NCBI RefSeq assembly: GCF_900638025.1
Contig: NZ_LR134481.1
Location: forward strand, 620,001-684,000
DNA from: Haemophilus parainfluenzae
GTDB taxonomy: Bacteria > Pseudomonadota > Gammaproteobacteria > Enterobacterales > Pasteurellaceae
DNA: 64,000 nucleotides
Direction of reading: 5' to 3'
Notes under the pieces: generated by a model
The model's database searches: none
What the model was told of the DNA's origin: nothing
Seen by the model: the letters and a program-made list of their open reading frames with translations, nothing else
Shown here: piece after piece, positions 32,871 to 42,116 of the stretch
Layout of the letters: each line of letters begins with the position of its first letter
Position numbering within the stretch: position 1 is the stretch's first letter
Program-made: the position numbers and the translations under genes

Positions 32871-33191
32871 TTAATCTTTAGCTTGATCTAATACTTTCGC
32901 TACCACTTTCAAATATTCAATTGCCAATCCATAGTGTCCTGTACTGGCATTAAACACTAAATCTTCACTTAATACACCACAAGGCATATCCTCGGGGATC
33001 TTACCGTCCTCATAAGCTTGATAATCTTCTCGCCAATCACCATCAAAATAATAGTGTTCTAAGGTTTTCATTTTTGGTAAGAAGGCTTGCCATTTTTCAA
33101 GAAATTGTTCTGTTTCGACTAAGAAACTCTCTGCTTCATTAAGAAGGTTTTCCATTTCTGAAATTTTATCTAAGCGTGATTGAGGTAACAT
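32871..33191 (-). CDS. DUF4298 family protein
   Basis: This 106-residue protein is probably cytoplasmic, with no signal peptide. I chose ATG 33191 (MLPQSRLDKISEMENLLNEA) because GGAG precedes it by 5 bases; a further ATG 12 bases upstream lies before that site. The N-terminal half is a predicted coiled coil (about 5-45), and the C-terminal half has EHYYFDGDWREDYQAYEDG and LSEDLVFN, which match DUF4298 as I remember it. Function is unknown. The C-terminus is followed by an AT-rich stretch. Confidence 0.75.
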   Translation of the reverse strand: MLPQSRLDKISEMENLLNEAESFLVETEQFLEKWQAFLPKMKTLEHYYFDGDWREDYQAYEDGKIPEDMPCGVLSEDLVFNASTGHYGLAIEYLKVVAKVLDQAKD

Positions 33192-33215
33192 AGGTTTCTC
33201 CAAACTAAGGTAAAA

Positions 33216-33250
33216 ATAAACCGCACTTTATGCGAACAAAGTGCGGTGAG
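33216..33250 (-). terminator. Terminator of gnd from an inverted uptake-signal pair
   Basis: ACCGCACTTT (33220-33229) pairs with AAAGTGCGGT (33238-33247). On the minus strand TTTATTTTTA follows. Confidence 0.85.
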
Positions 33251-33270
33251 TTTATCATGCGTTTTTAGAT

Positions 33271-34725
33271 TTACACATCATAAGTGGTAGATGCTGTGTT
33301 ACCACCGCGGCCTGTCCAGTTGGTGTGGAAGAATTCACCACGAGGTTTATCAGTACGTTCATAAGTGTGAGCACCGAAGTAGTCACGTTGTGCTTGCAAC
33401 AAGTTTGCCGGTAAACGTGCTGAAGTATAGCCATCTAAGAAAGTGATTGCAGAGGCCATACAAGGCATTGGGATACCCACTTCGATCGATTTTGCCACCA
33501 CTTTACGCCAGTCGCTTAATGCGTTTTCTAAAATGCCTTTGAAGTAGCTATCTGAACCTAAGAAGATTAAATCTTGGTTCGCTTCGTATGCATCACGGAT
33601 GTTACCTAAGAAACGGCTACGGATAATACAACCTTCACGCCATAATAATGCCGTTGCGCCGTAGTTGATGTTCCAGCCAAATTGTTCAGAGGCTTCACGA
33701 ATCAGCATAAAGCCTTGTGCGTAAGAAATAATTTTAGACGCCAATAAGGCTTTACGCACCGCTTCAATCCACACTTTTTTGTCGCCTTCAACTGGTTGAA
33801 TTGTTTTGCCGAATAATTGATTAGCGGCAACACGTTGATCTTTAAATGAAGAGACGCAACGAGCAAAGACAGATTCAGTGATTAAGGTTAATGGAATACC
33901 GAAATCTAATGCATTGATACCCGTCCATTTACCTGTCCCTTTTTGACCTGCGGTATCTAAGATTTTTTCAACTAATGGTTCACCATCAGTATCTTTATAA
34001 CCAAGAATATCGGTGGTGATATCAATTAAATAGCTATCAAGTTCAGTTTTTTTCCATTCTGCGAAGATAGCTTGCATTTCTTCATAGCTTAAGCCTAAAC
34101 CTTCTTTTAAGAATTGGTAAGCTTCACAGATTAATTGCATATCGCCATATTCAATACCATTATGAACCATTTTCACAAAGTGGCCAGCACCTTCACCGCC
34201 AACCCAGTCACAGCAAGGCTCACCTTGTTCGGTTTTAGCAGAGATTGCTTGGAAGATAGGTTTAACATATTGCCATGCTTCTTGATTACCGCCTGGCATA
34301 ATAGATGGTCCATGACGCGCACCTTCTTCACCGCCCGAAACACCCGAACCGATAAAGCGAATGCCTTTTTCGGCCAATGCTTTTACACGACGATTTGTAT
34401 CTGGGTAGTTAGAGTTACCGCCATCAATAATGATGTCGCCTTCTTCTAAGTGCGGTAATAATGCCTCAATGAATTGATCCACTACATCACCCGCGCGCAC
34501 CATTAACATCACTTTACGTGGTTTTTCTAATTTAGAAGCTAAATCTTCTAAAGAGTATGCGCCGATAATATTGGTACCTTTTGCCGCACCTTGCAAAAAT
34601 TCATCCACTTTTGACGTGGTACGGTTATATGCCACAACTTTAAAGCCATGATCGTTCATATTTAAAATGAGGTTTTGCCCCATTACGGCTAAGCCGATAA
34701 CACCGATGTCGCCTTTTACTGACAT
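33271..34725 (-). CDS. gnd: 6-phosphogluconate dehydrogenase, decarboxylating
   Basis: Gnd oxidises 6-phosphogluconate to ribulose 5-phosphate and CO2 with NADP, the third step of the oxidative pentose phosphate branch. I chose ATG 34725 (MSVKGDIGVIGLAVMGQN) because AGGAGAAAAC precedes it; 484 residues results. Rossmann motif GLAVMGQN, substrate-loop IIDGGNSNYPDTNRR and IMPGGNQEAW are visible, as is the C-terminal tail with YERTDKPRGEFFHTNWTGRG. It closes the zwf-pgl cluster on the same strand. Confidence 0.97.
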   Translation of the reverse strand: MSVKGDIGVIGLAVMGQNLILNMNDHGFKVVAYNRTTSKVDEFLQGAAKGTNIIGAYSLEDLASKLEKPRKVMLMVRAGDVVDQFIEALLPHLEEGDIIIDGGNSNYPDTNRRVKALAEKGIRFIGSGVSGGEEGARHGPSIMPGGNQEAWQYVKPIFQAISAKTEQGEPCCDWVGGEGAGHFVKMVHNGIEYGDMQLICEAYQFLKEGLGLSYEEMQAIFAEWKKTELDSYLIDITTDILGYKDTDGEPLVEKILDTAGQKGTGKWTGINALDFGIPLTLITESVFARCVSSFKDQRVAANQLFGKTIQPVEGDKKVWIEAVRKALLASKIISYAQGFMLIREASEQFGWNINYGATALLWREGCIIRSRFLGNIRDAYEANQDLIFLGSDSYFKGILENALSDWRKVVAKSIEVGIPMPCMASAITFLDGYTSARLPANLLQAQRDYFGAHTYERTDKPRGEFFHTNWTGRGGNTASTTYDV

Positions 34726-34812
34726 TGTTTTCTCCTGTTGATAAGAGGAATCGCCCACTGTAATTTGTTATGATGTTACTGGTAGGCTAATCCTACATTG
34801 TGTTTAATTTGA

Positions 34813-35229
34813 TTATTTTTGCATAATGTAATGCATTTCTACATTTTTCGCTTTTGCTGCTTTTTCTAGATCTGCTTTATCGCTTTCACTATCTCCAACA
34901 AGGTATAAAGATACATCTTTGCCGACCTTTTCTGCATTATTTAGTCCATACATAGCAACTGCTTTATTCACAGATTGACTGTTCCCTGCAATTCCGATAT
35001 GTAAATTATCTGTAGCTAAAAGAGATACGAGTCGTTTTCCTGAAGTACCACCTGCGGTTCTAATCGTTGCTACAAGCATTCCATTTGAAACTGGGTTTCC
35101 TGCTTCTGGAACTTGAAGCATTACTGAGCGATTATCTTTTGGCATTTGTGCCGCTAACTGATCTAAAGATGGCCCAGATGAACAAGCAAATAACAAAGTT
35201 GAAGTAAGTAGTACAAACAATTTTTTCAT
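34813..35229 (-). CDS. Uncharacterised lipoprotein of the zwf-gnd cluster
   Basis: This is a 138-residue predicted lipoprotein. The start is ATG 35229 (MKKLFVLLTSTLLFACSSG), with GGAGAC 4 bases upstream; the earlier ATG at 35241 overlaps that site. The lipobox is LFAC (Cys16). The mature part has a repeating alpha/beta-like pattern (GMLVATIRTAGGTSGKRLVS, LHIGIAGNSQSVNKAVAMYG) without motifs I can name. Its position between a GNAT gene and gnd on one strand may be incidental. Confidence 0.75.
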   Translation of the reverse strand: MKKLFVLLTSTLLFACSSGPSLDQLAAQMPKDNRSVMLQVPEAGNPVSNGMLVATIRTAGGTSGKRLVSLLATDNLHIGIAGNSQSVNKAVAMYGLNNAEKVGKDVSLYLVGDSESDKADLEKAAKAKNVEMHYIMQK

Positions 35230-35255
35230 TTTTGTCTCCATATCATTCTAATAAA

Positions 35256-35648
35256 TTAACTCTTCATCCACGCACTCATGTGTTGCGTAAACCCAATATG
35301 CGGATAGTAATCCACCGCTTGCGGAGCAGATAAAAGCACAATTTTGGCTTGTGGGTGCAAGGCTTGTTTAGTGTGTTCAATTAACTGCAAACCGATACCT
35401 TGTTTTTGATATTGTTCATCAACCGCTAAATCAGATAAATAACAGCAGTAGGCAAAATCCGTCACCGAACGCGCCACACCCACTAATCGTTCACCATCCC
35501 AAGCGGTGACTAATAAATCCGCATGATGCAACATCGCTGCGATGCGTTTTTCATCCTCTAACGGACGGCGTGCCCCTAGCGTTGTTTTATTTAGCAGTGC
35601 AATAAATTGTTTAACTGAAATCGGTTCATTCACTTTGTAGTCTATCAT
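35256..35648 (-). CDS. GNAT-family N-acetyltransferase
   Basis: This is a 130-residue GNAT-fold acetyltransferase. The acetyl-CoA pyrophosphate loop is visible in AVDEQYQKQGIGLQLIEHTK (about residues 75-94), preceded by the beta strand VTDFAYCCYLSDL. The substrate is not evident. It lies in the zwf-pgl-gnd run, on the same strand and 33 bases downstream of pgl. Confidence 0.85.
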   Translation of the reverse strand: MIDYKVNEPISVKQFIALLNKTTLGARRPLEDEKRIAAMLHHADLLVTAWDGERLVGVARSVTDFAYCCYLSDLAVDEQYQKQGIGLQLIEHTKQALHPQAKIVLLSAPQAVDYYPHIGFTQHMSAWMKS

Positions 35649-35681
35649 TTTGCAAGCCTGTAATATTTGATACTCAACTTG

Positions 35682-36380
35682 TTATAGCAATTTAGCTGCT
35701 GCTTTATCCAAATACCATTCCGTCACCCCATTTTTTGATTTAATTTTGGCAGCAGGGTAAGGCAGATTTTCTGCAGGCGTCGTTTGGATCTCTTTTAAAA
35801 TGTCCGCTTTGCTTTCGCCAGTGACCAAATAGGTAATGCGTTTGGCTTGTTCAATCAGTTTGGTTGTTTTAGAAATGCGGATTTGACCGCTTTCAGGGTG
35901 TTTTGCAATGACAGCAAGGTTTTCATCATCAAAATTGGTTTGATGTGGGAAGAGAGACGCGGTATGACCGTCTGTTCCCATACCTAAAATAATCCAATCA
36001 AAAACACCGTTTGGAATGACCGCACTTAATTCTTCTTCGAAACGTTTTAGCTCAAAGTGTGGTTCATTTTCACCACGAATTCGATGAATATTTTCTGCCG
36101 GAATTTGAATGTGATCAAATAAAAGTTTTTGCACTTCACCATAGTTGCTTTCAGGATTAGATGGTGGAACCATGCGATCATCACCCCACCAAAAATGCAG
36201 ATTTTTCCAGTTAATTTGTTCCGAATAAGGCGTTTTGGCTAAGGTTTTGAATAACAACTTAGGTGTTGATCCGCCAGAAAGAGAAATATGCACAGGATGA
36301 TTTAATTGACTGTAAATCACAAATTCTTGAGCAATTTTATCGACTGCGTGTTGAGCCGTTGGGAAGCTGATAGAGTTCAT
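35682..36380 (-). CDS. pgl: 6-phosphogluconolactonase
   Basis: Pgl hydrolyses 6-phosphogluconolactone, the second step of the oxidative pentose phosphate branch. It is the 232-residue NagB/RpiA-fold (DevB) type, with HISLSGGSTPKLLFKTLA at the N-terminus, WWGDDRMVPPSNPESNYG in the middle and ILGMGTDGHTASLFPH holding the catalytic histidine. It lies between zwf (upstream, same strand) and the GNAT gene, with a repeat-rich 84-base gap to zwf. Confidence 0.95.
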   Translation of the reverse strand: MNSISFPTAQHAVDKIAQEFVIYSQLNHPVHISLSGGSTPKLLFKTLAKTPYSEQINWKNLHFWWGDDRMVPPSNPESNYGEVQKLLFDHIQIPAENIHRIRGENEPHFELKRFEEELSAVIPNGVFDWIILGMGTDGHTASLFPHQTNFDDENLAVIAKHPESGQIRISKTTKLIEQAKRITYLVTGESKADILKEIQTTPAENLPYPAAKIKSKNGVTEWYLDKAAAKLL

Positions 36381-36387
36381 TGATTTT

Positions 36388-36452
36388 CCGTTGGGCTTTA
36401 GCCCACAATTTATTATATTCGATATTAAGAGAGGTGGGCTTTAACCCACCCT
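36388..36452. repeat. Two tandem hairpins of a TGGGCT-AGCCCA repeat type between zwf and pgl
   Basis: TGGGCT-TT-AGCCCA (36392-36405) and GGTGGGCTTTAACCCACC (36433-36450) are two near-identical palindromes 27 bases apart, the second followed by CTACATT. Similar short palindromes occur between genes in several bacterial groups, as I remember. They may act as an intra-operon transcript-stabilising element. Confidence 0.65.
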
Positions 36453-36464
36453 ACATTAGATTAA

Positions 36465-37946
36465 TTAAACTTTTTTCTTCATTAAACCTGTCGGTTTACG
36501 CCACACTTTACCTTGTTTTGCAATTAATTTATCGGCTGCTACAGGGCCCCAAGTACCCGCTTCATATTCGTGAATACGCCCACCATTCGCTTTGTAATCT
36601 AAAATCGGTTGCACAAATTTCCATGCAGCATGCACAGCATCAGTACGAGCAAACAAGGTTGCATCGCCTTTCATCGCATCTAATAATAAGCGTTCATAAG
36701 CGGTTAATACTTGTGCACCTGCTAAATCCGCATAACGGAAATCCATTGACACTTCTTTTGCTTCAAAGCCTGCGCCTGGTTTTTTCAAGCCGAAACGCAT
36801 TGAAATGGCTTCATCGGGTTGAATGCGAATGATCAATTTATTTTCTGGTGCATTTTGGCTGAATACAGGATGTGGCGTAGTTTTAAAATGAATCACAATC
36901 TCTGTCACACGTGCCGGCAAGCGCTTACCTGTACGTACATAGAAAGGTACACCTGCCCAACGCCAGTTTTCGATTTCACAACGTAAGGCCATAAAGGTTT
37001 CAGTGCGAGAGTTAGCTGGTACGCCTTTTTCTTGTAAATAGCCTTTGACTTCTTTGCCATCAATTTCGGCTGCGGTGTATTGACCAAGCACTAAGTTGTG
37101 TTCAACATCATCTTGCGTTAATGGGCGTAAAGAATGCATGACTTTGGCTACTTCATCACGCATTGAGTTCGCATTGATGATTGCAGGAGGTTCCATGGCA
37201 ACCATGGCTAAAACTTGTAATAAGTGGTTTTGGAACATATCACGCATTGCACCGGATCCATCATAATAACCACCACGCTCTTCTACACCCATTGATTCAG
37301 CACCGGTAATTTCCACATAATCAATGAAATTACGGTTCCAAAGAGGCTCAAACCACCCATTTGAGAAACGTAAAACAAGTAAGTTTTGTACAGTTTCTTT
37401 ACCAAGATAATGATCAATACGATAGATTTGATGCTCTTCAAAGAAACGATGAATTTGAACGTCGAGTTCTTGCGCTGTTTTTTCATCGTAACCAAAAGGT
37501 TTTTCGACAATAATGCGCTTCCAACCCTCTTTTTCTGTATTTAAACCGTGAGCTGCAAGGCATTCTGGAATCACACCATATAAGCTTGGTGGCGTTGACA
37601 TATAGTAAAGGGTATTGCCATTCGTTTGATATTTAGTATGTAATTCTTCTAAACGAGGTACTAATTTACCGTAATCAGCCGCATCAGATGTATTTATGGC
37701 TTGATAATAGAGATGGCTACAAAAAGCGTCTAGCGTTTCTGGCGTAGTTTCTTCTGTTTTAAGTAGCGCTTCACGCATTTTTTCACGGAAAGTGTCATTG
37801 TTTAATTCTGAGCGCGCGACACCCAATACAGAAAATTGGTTCAGGCGACCAAATTTGAAAAGATTGTAAAGTGCTGGAATGAGTTTACGGTGGGTTAAAT
37901 CACCAGAAGCACCAAAAATCACGATACAGTTATTATTCGTTTGCAT
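36465..37946 (-). CDS. zwf: Glucose-6-phosphate 1-dehydrogenase
   Basis: Zwf oxidises glucose 6-phosphate to 6-phosphogluconolactone with NADP, the entry step of the oxidative pentose phosphate branch. It has 493 residues, with nucleotide-binding [20 protein letters not shown] at the N-terminus and the active-site motif [19 protein letters not shown] (about residues 175-193). [20 protein letters not shown] lies in the C-terminal domain. It is the first gene of the zwf-pgl-GNAT-lipoprotein-gnd run. Confidence 0.97.
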   Translation of the reverse strand: MQTNNNCIVIFGASGDLTHRKLIPALYNLFKFGRLNQFSVLGVARSELNNDTFREKMREALLKTEETTPETLDAFCSHLYYQAINTSDAADYGKLVPRLEELHTKYQTNGNTLYYMSTPPSLYGVIPECLAAHGLNTEKEGWKRIIVEKPFGYDEKTAQELDVQIHRFFEEHQIYRIDHYLGKETVQNLLVLRFSNGWFEPLWNRNFIDYVEITGAESMGVEERGGYYDGSGAMRDMFQNHLLQVLAMVAMEPPAIINANSMRDEVAKVMHSLRPLTQDDVEHNLVLGQYTAAEIDGKEVKGYLQEKGVPANSRTETFMALRCEIENWRWAGVPFYVRTGKRLPARVTEIVIHFKTTPHPVFSQNAPENKLIIRIQPDEAISMRFGLKKPGAGFEAKEVSMDFRYADLAGAQVLTAYERLLLDAMKGDATLFARTDAVHAAWKFVQPILDYKANGGRIHEYEAGTWGPVAADKLIAKQGKVWRKPTGLMKKKV

Positions 37947-38019
37947 ATTATTCCTTATTGTTCCGAGTCGGTTATTTTAAATAATGTAATATATTACTGC
38001 ACTTTACCAATCGAGCCAA

Positions 38020-38826
38020 TCAATTAAATTGAAAGACAGATGCCCAATTTTGTGTATTATCTGACACCATCACAAAGTTTGGATTAATTAAACTTTCACG
38101 CTGGTTATAGGTAAGTGGCTGAAATTGTGGATCGAAAATTCTACCATTGATTTCAGCTAATAAAATTTCAGCGCCTGCAGTGTCCCATTCGCCGGTTTTG
38201 CCGAGGCGAATATAGCAATCAACCGCTCCTTCTGCGACTAAGCCACTTTTTAAACTACTTGAACCGACCACCGTAAATTCGCATGCTAAATTCTTCGCTA
38301 AAATTGATCGCACTTTTTCTTGTGAGGTGGTGGCACCTACGGCGATTTTTAAAGGTTTTGTGAGATCAATTTTTCGTGGTTGTAAGGCTTTTATCTCTTT
38401 GTCGGTTTGTTTGAAAGCCCCGAAACTTTTCATGGCGTAATAAGTGATATTTAGAATAGGAAAGTGAATGACGCCAAGTATAGGTTGGTGGTTTTGCACG
38501 AGTGTAATTAAGACCGAAAATTGATCCGTGCGATTAATAAATTGCTGAGTGCCATCAAGGGGATCGATCAACCAATAGGTTTGCCAAGTTTGACGTTGTT
38601 CAAACGGAATATTGCAATTTTCTTCTGAGAGAACAGGAATATCAGGGAAAAGAGCGGTTAGTTTTTCGATTAAAAACTGGCTGACAAATAAATCTGCTTC
38701 TGTCACAGGTGTGTTATCCGATTTAGTTTGTATTGCCACATTCTGTTGATAAAAACGAGCCAAATGTTTTCCCGCTTCATTGGCGAGCGAGCGGACTTGA
38801 TCGAGAAGAGATTGAGATAATTGCAT
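38020..38826 (-). CDS. cysQ: 3'(2'),5'-bisphosphate nucleotidase CysQ
   Basis: CysQ hydrolyses 3'-phosphoadenosine 5'-phosphate to AMP, clearing a by-product of sulfate assimilation. The 268-residue protein belongs to the inositol monophosphatase family: metal-binding WLIDPLDGTQQFINRTDQFS (about residues 87-106), the upstream acidic E in VLSEEN, and the C-terminal EWDTAGAEILL are intact. It is preceded by the terminator of the OPT gene and lies upstream of zwf on the same strand. Confidence 0.94.
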   Translation of the reverse strand: MQLSQSLLDQVRSLANEAGKHLARFYQQNVAIQTKSDNTPVTEADLFVSQFLIEKLTALFPDIPVLSEENCNIPFEQRQTWQTYWLIDPLDGTQQFINRTDQFSVLITLVQNHQPILGVIHFPILNITYYAMKSFGAFKQTDKEIKALQPRKIDLTKPLKIAVGATTSQEKVRSILAKNLACEFTVVGSSSLKSGLVAEGAVDCYIRLGKTGEWDTAGAEILLAEINGRIFDPQFQPLTYNQRESLINPNFVMVSDNTQNWASVFQFN

Positions 38827-38839
38827 AATTTTCTCTTAT

Positions 38840-38868
38840 AAAAATAGGCTATCGGAAGATAGCCTATG
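38840..38868 (-). terminator. Terminator of the OPT transporter gene
   Basis: ATAGGCTATC (38844-38853) pairs with GATAGCCTAT (38858-38867) around GGAA. On the minus strand TTTTTAT follows, between the OPT gene and cysQ. Confidence 0.82.
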
Positions 38869-38876
38869 GTGATTGA

Positions 38877-40877
38877 TTATTGGGCTTTTTTCGCTCGTAG
38901 CACACGAGAAGCGAAAATGACGATACCAAAGATAAATACGGCAAGACCGAGTAATTCACCCATATTATCCCAGTTTTCTAACGCTAAGGCTAATGGCGCT
39001 TCAGAACCGCCAGATGTCACAGAAGCCGCGATAATGAAGGCTAAGATAACACCCATTAAGCTTTCGCCCACGATTAAACCGGCAGCGAAAAGTGTACCAA
39101 AACGTTCAGCTTTTTTCTCCACTTCAGTATTGTGAGTTCGTTTTGCATAGTTCTTAATATGACGAGAAATAAGCCATGCCATCACGGCACCAACTACAAC
39201 TGGCATATTAATTGATGGTGGAAGATAAATACCAATACCTACTGCTAAAACAGGTAAGGCAAAGCGACCGTTGCTGGTTTTACGCATAAATGCATCAACA
39301 ATGATTAACACCACACCCAAACCTACACCACTTAAAATGTAAGTCCACTCTAATTGGTTGGTGAAAATACCTTTTGAAATAGTGGTCATAATGGTTGCTT
39401 GTGGTGCAGAAAGTGCTTGTGTTGGATCCATATCTGGACGAGGTAATGCACCCGTGAAACCATAAGCGTGGTATAAAATCTCTAATACCGGTGCAATCAC
39501 TAATGCACCAACAAAACAACCAATAATCAATGCAACCTGTTGTCTCCAAGGGGTGGCTTCAACTAAAAGACCGGTTTTTAAGTCTTGTAAGTTATCGTTT
39601 GAAATGGTTGCTGTGGTTAATACGATAGATGCGGTGAATAAGGTCAATGCGGTTAAGAATTTTTGACCGTCTGCCGTTTCAAATAAACCACTGCTTTTAC
39701 CAATTGTCACTAAAACAAGTGAAATCACGATAACGGAAATAATTCCGATACCTGAAATTGGGCTAGAAGATGAACCAACTAATCCCGCCATATAACCCGA
39801 TGCCGCTGCGACGAAGAAGCCAATTAGCACCGCAAGTACAGTACAAACTACCACTAATAACACGGCAAGTTCAGCAGAGATTGGTGCGGCTGCAACGAAG
39901 TGATATAAGGAAATCACGATTAATACGACAGTCGCCAACAAAATATAAATAATGGTTTTTGGTGATAAGTCGATATCAATACGATGTTCGGATTGTGCTT
40001 GTGAGCCTTTTAACATACGGAAAGAATGAATCATTCCCTCAATCATTGGTTTGAGAAGGATTAATAATGTCCAGATTGCAGCAATACCGATAGTGCCTAC
40101 ACCAATAAAGCGAACTTTGGTTTTCCATTCCGTCATCGCATAACTTACAATAGAAGCATCGGTTGGCATATCACCTGTCGCCGTGAAATAAGGTACAGCT
40201 ACACCCCAAGCGAGAAATGTTCCAAATAACATTGCAAGACCGCCTACAATACCAATTAAATAGCCGGCACCAACTAATGCGAGAGAGAAGCCCATCGGTA
40301 GTTGAAAAACCGCCTTACCATTGGAAAACCAGGCACTTGCACTATCAGACATGACACGTAATGCGTTTGTTAAGAATGCAACAACACTTGCAAAAATACC
40401 GCCGTAAGCGATATCTTTTACACCGCTATCGTTTTCATTATTGTTACCTGCTTTTAAAATTTCAGCTGCTGCCACACCTTCAGGATAAGGCAGGTCACTG
40501 TTCACCACCATTGCACGACGTAATGGAATGGTAAATAGTACGCCTAAGGTGCCCCCAGAGGCGCAGATAAGTACAGTTTGCCAGAATGGGAATTCCTGCC
40601 AGTAACCCATCATTAATAGGCCTGGAAGAACGAAAATAACAGAAGATAAGGTCCCCGCTGATGAAGCTTGGGTTTGCACCATGTTATTTTCTAAGATACT
40701 GGAGTCCTTGAAGAATTTTAAAATTGCCATAGAGATTACGGCAGCTGGGATGGAGGAGGCAAATGTCATCCCTACTTTAAGACCTAAATAAACGTTAGAG
40801 GCAGTGAAAATCACTGTGATTAACGCACCGAGGAATATTCCTCGAAAGGTCAATTCTTTTAAATTATCATGCAACAT
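38877..40877 (-). CDS. OPT-family oligopeptide transporter
   Basis: This is a 666-residue inner-membrane protein with about 15 hydrophobic spans. It matches the OPT family: FRGIFLGALITVIFTASNVY at the N-terminus, the alternating TM pairs, and DLKTGLLVEATPWRQQVALI in the centre. Bacterial OPT members are proton-coupled carriers of small peptides or metal chelates; the substrate here is not known. It has its own terminator and stands alone between nudE and cysQ. Confidence 0.85.
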   Translation of the reverse strand: MLHDNLKELTFRGIFLGALITVIFTASNVYLGLKVGMTFASSIPAAVISMAILKFFKDSSILENNMVQTQASSAGTLSSVIFVLPGLLMMGYWQEFPFWQTVLICASGGTLGVLFTIPLRRAMVVNSDLPYPEGVAAAEILKAGNNNENDSGVKDIAYGGIFASVVAFLTNALRVMSDSASAWFSNGKAVFQLPMGFSLALVGAGYLIGIVGGLAMLFGTFLAWGVAVPYFTATGDMPTDASIVSYAMTEWKTKVRFIGVGTIGIAAIWTLLILLKPMIEGMIHSFRMLKGSQAQSEHRIDIDLSPKTIIYILLATVVLIVISLYHFVAAAPISAELAVLLVVVCTVLAVLIGFFVAAASGYMAGLVGSSSSPISGIGIISVIVISLVLVTIGKSSGLFETADGQKFLTALTLFTASIVLTTATISNDNLQDLKTGLLVEATPWRQQVALIIGCFVGALVIAPVLEILYHAYGFTGALPRPDMDPTQALSAPQATIMTTISKGIFTNQLEWTYILSGVGLGVVLIIVDAFMRKTSNGRFALPVLAVGIGIYLPPSINMPVVVGAVMAWLISRHIKNYAKRTHNTEVEKKAERFGTLFAAGLIVGESLMGVILAFIIAASVTSGGSEAPLALALENWDNMGELLGLAVFIFGIVIFASRVLRAKKAQ

Positions 40878-40991
40878 AGATTGTCCTATTTATTTTGAAA
40901 AATGACTATACATTCTCAAAAAAAGAATATTTATTCAAGTTTTATTTAAAGTTAATCGCTTATGATTAGAATTTATCTAAATTTCTTCGAG

Positions 40992-41540
40992 TTATTTACG
41001 TTTTTTTAAATAATCTCGTAAGGTATAAAGTGCGGTTAAGTTTCTCGCCTCATTAAATTCGTCACTCACCAACAATGTGTCAAGTTGAGATAAAGGGTAA
41101 CGCACGATTTCTAATGGCTCTGGTTCATCTCCTTCCAGTTGATTTGGATATAAATCTTCACCTAATAAAACGTGCATTTTATGCCCCATGATTTGTGGAT
41201 TGATCTTCATCGTGCGTAAAAATGTCCATATTTTTGCCCCAAAGCCAATTTCTTCCTGCAATTCGCGATTCGCACTTTGTTCGGGTGTTTCCCCTGTATC
41301 CATTCCACCTTTTACAAAACCTAATTCATATTGTTCCGTTCCAACAGCATATTCGCGAACCAGGAGCAGATCCTCTCCATCAATTGCAATCACCATGACT
41401 GAATCTCGATTGAAAGGGCGAAAACGTTCGTAAGTACGGTCAATTCCATTGGAGAATTTGAGATCAACAGCTTGAATTTCAAACAGGCGAGATTTTGCCA
41501 CGGTGGAAATGGAAAGAATATATGGAAGTTGTTTTTTCAT
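40992..41540 (-). CDS. nudE: ADP compounds hydrolase NudE
   Basis: NudE is a Nudix hydrolase active on ADP-ribose, NADH and diadenosine phosphates. It has 182 residues; the Nudix box GX5EX7REXXEEXG is seen in GGMDTGETPEQSANRELQEE plus IG (about residues 77-98). The N-terminal part has VMVIAIDGEDLLLVREYAVG. It is divergent from hslR, the same pairing as in E. coli. An uptake signal overlaps the C-terminal codons. Confidence 0.92.
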   Translation of the reverse strand: MKKQLPYILSISTVAKSRLFEIQAVDLKFSNGIDRTYERFRPFNRDSVMVIAIDGEDLLLVREYAVGTEQYELGFVKGGMDTGETPEQSANRELQEEIGFGAKIWTFLRTMKINPQIMGHKMHVLLGEDLYPNQLEGDEPEPLEIVRYPLSQLDTLLVSDEFNEARNLTALYTLRDYLKKRK

Positions 41541-41604
41541 GATATTAGCCCTATTATCTTGTCATTGACTCATCATACGCAAAGTGAGAGAAATAGGAAG
41601 AGTT

Positions 41605-42000
41605 ATGGTAGAAAATAACGAAGTACGATTAGATAAATGGCTTTGGGCGGCACGTTTTTACAAAACTCGTAGCATCGCGAAAGCGATGATTGAGGGGGGA
41701 AAAGTCCATTACAACGGTCAACGAGCCAAAGTAAGTAAAAATGTAGAAATCGGTGCCATGATTAAGTTACGTCAAGGCAGTGATGAAAAAGAAATTGAAG
41801 TGATTGCGTTGAATGACCAACGCCGTGGTGCTCCCGAGGCACAACTACTTTACCAAGAAACGGCTCAGAGTGTGAAAAAACGCGAAGAAATGGCATGGGC
41901 AAGAAAAAATAATGCACTTTCAATGCCACATCCTGATCGTCGTCCAAACAAAAAAGAACGTCGAGATTTATTGAAATTTAAACACCAAGATGAATACTAG
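41605..42000 (+). CDS. hslR: Heat shock protein 15 (ribosome-associated HslR)
   Basis: Hsp15 binds stalled 50S subunits carrying nascent chains. I chose ATG 41605 (MVENNEVRLDKWLWAARFYK) because TAGGAAGAGT precedes it; 131 residues. Residues 9-70 form an S4 RNA-binding domain, containing RSIAKAMIEGGKVHYNGQRA. The C-terminal tail is strongly basic (RRPNKKERRDLLKFKHQ). It is divergent from nudE and followed by a clear terminator. Confidence 0.92.
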   Translation: MVENNEVRLDKWLWAARFYKTRSIAKAMIEGGKVHYNGQRAKVSKNVEIGAMIKLRQGSDEKEIEVIALNDQRRGAPEAQLLYQETAQSVKKREEMAWARKNNALSMPHPDRRPNKKERRDLLKFKHQDEY

Positions 42001-42007
42001 AAAATAA

Positions 42008-42040
42008 AAATGCAGATCAAGGTGATTTGCACTTTTTTTA
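42008..42040 (+). terminator. Terminator of hslR
   Basis: TGCAGATCA (42012-42020) pairs with TGATTTGCA (42024-42032) with one G:T pair around AGG, followed by TTTTTTT. Confidence 0.82.
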
Positions 42041-42116
42041 TCTGTCTGAAACCATTTTAATTTTTAAAAAGCTCCTGGGAATATGCTAAAATTTTTCTGT
42101 TTCCAGGAGCTTATTT

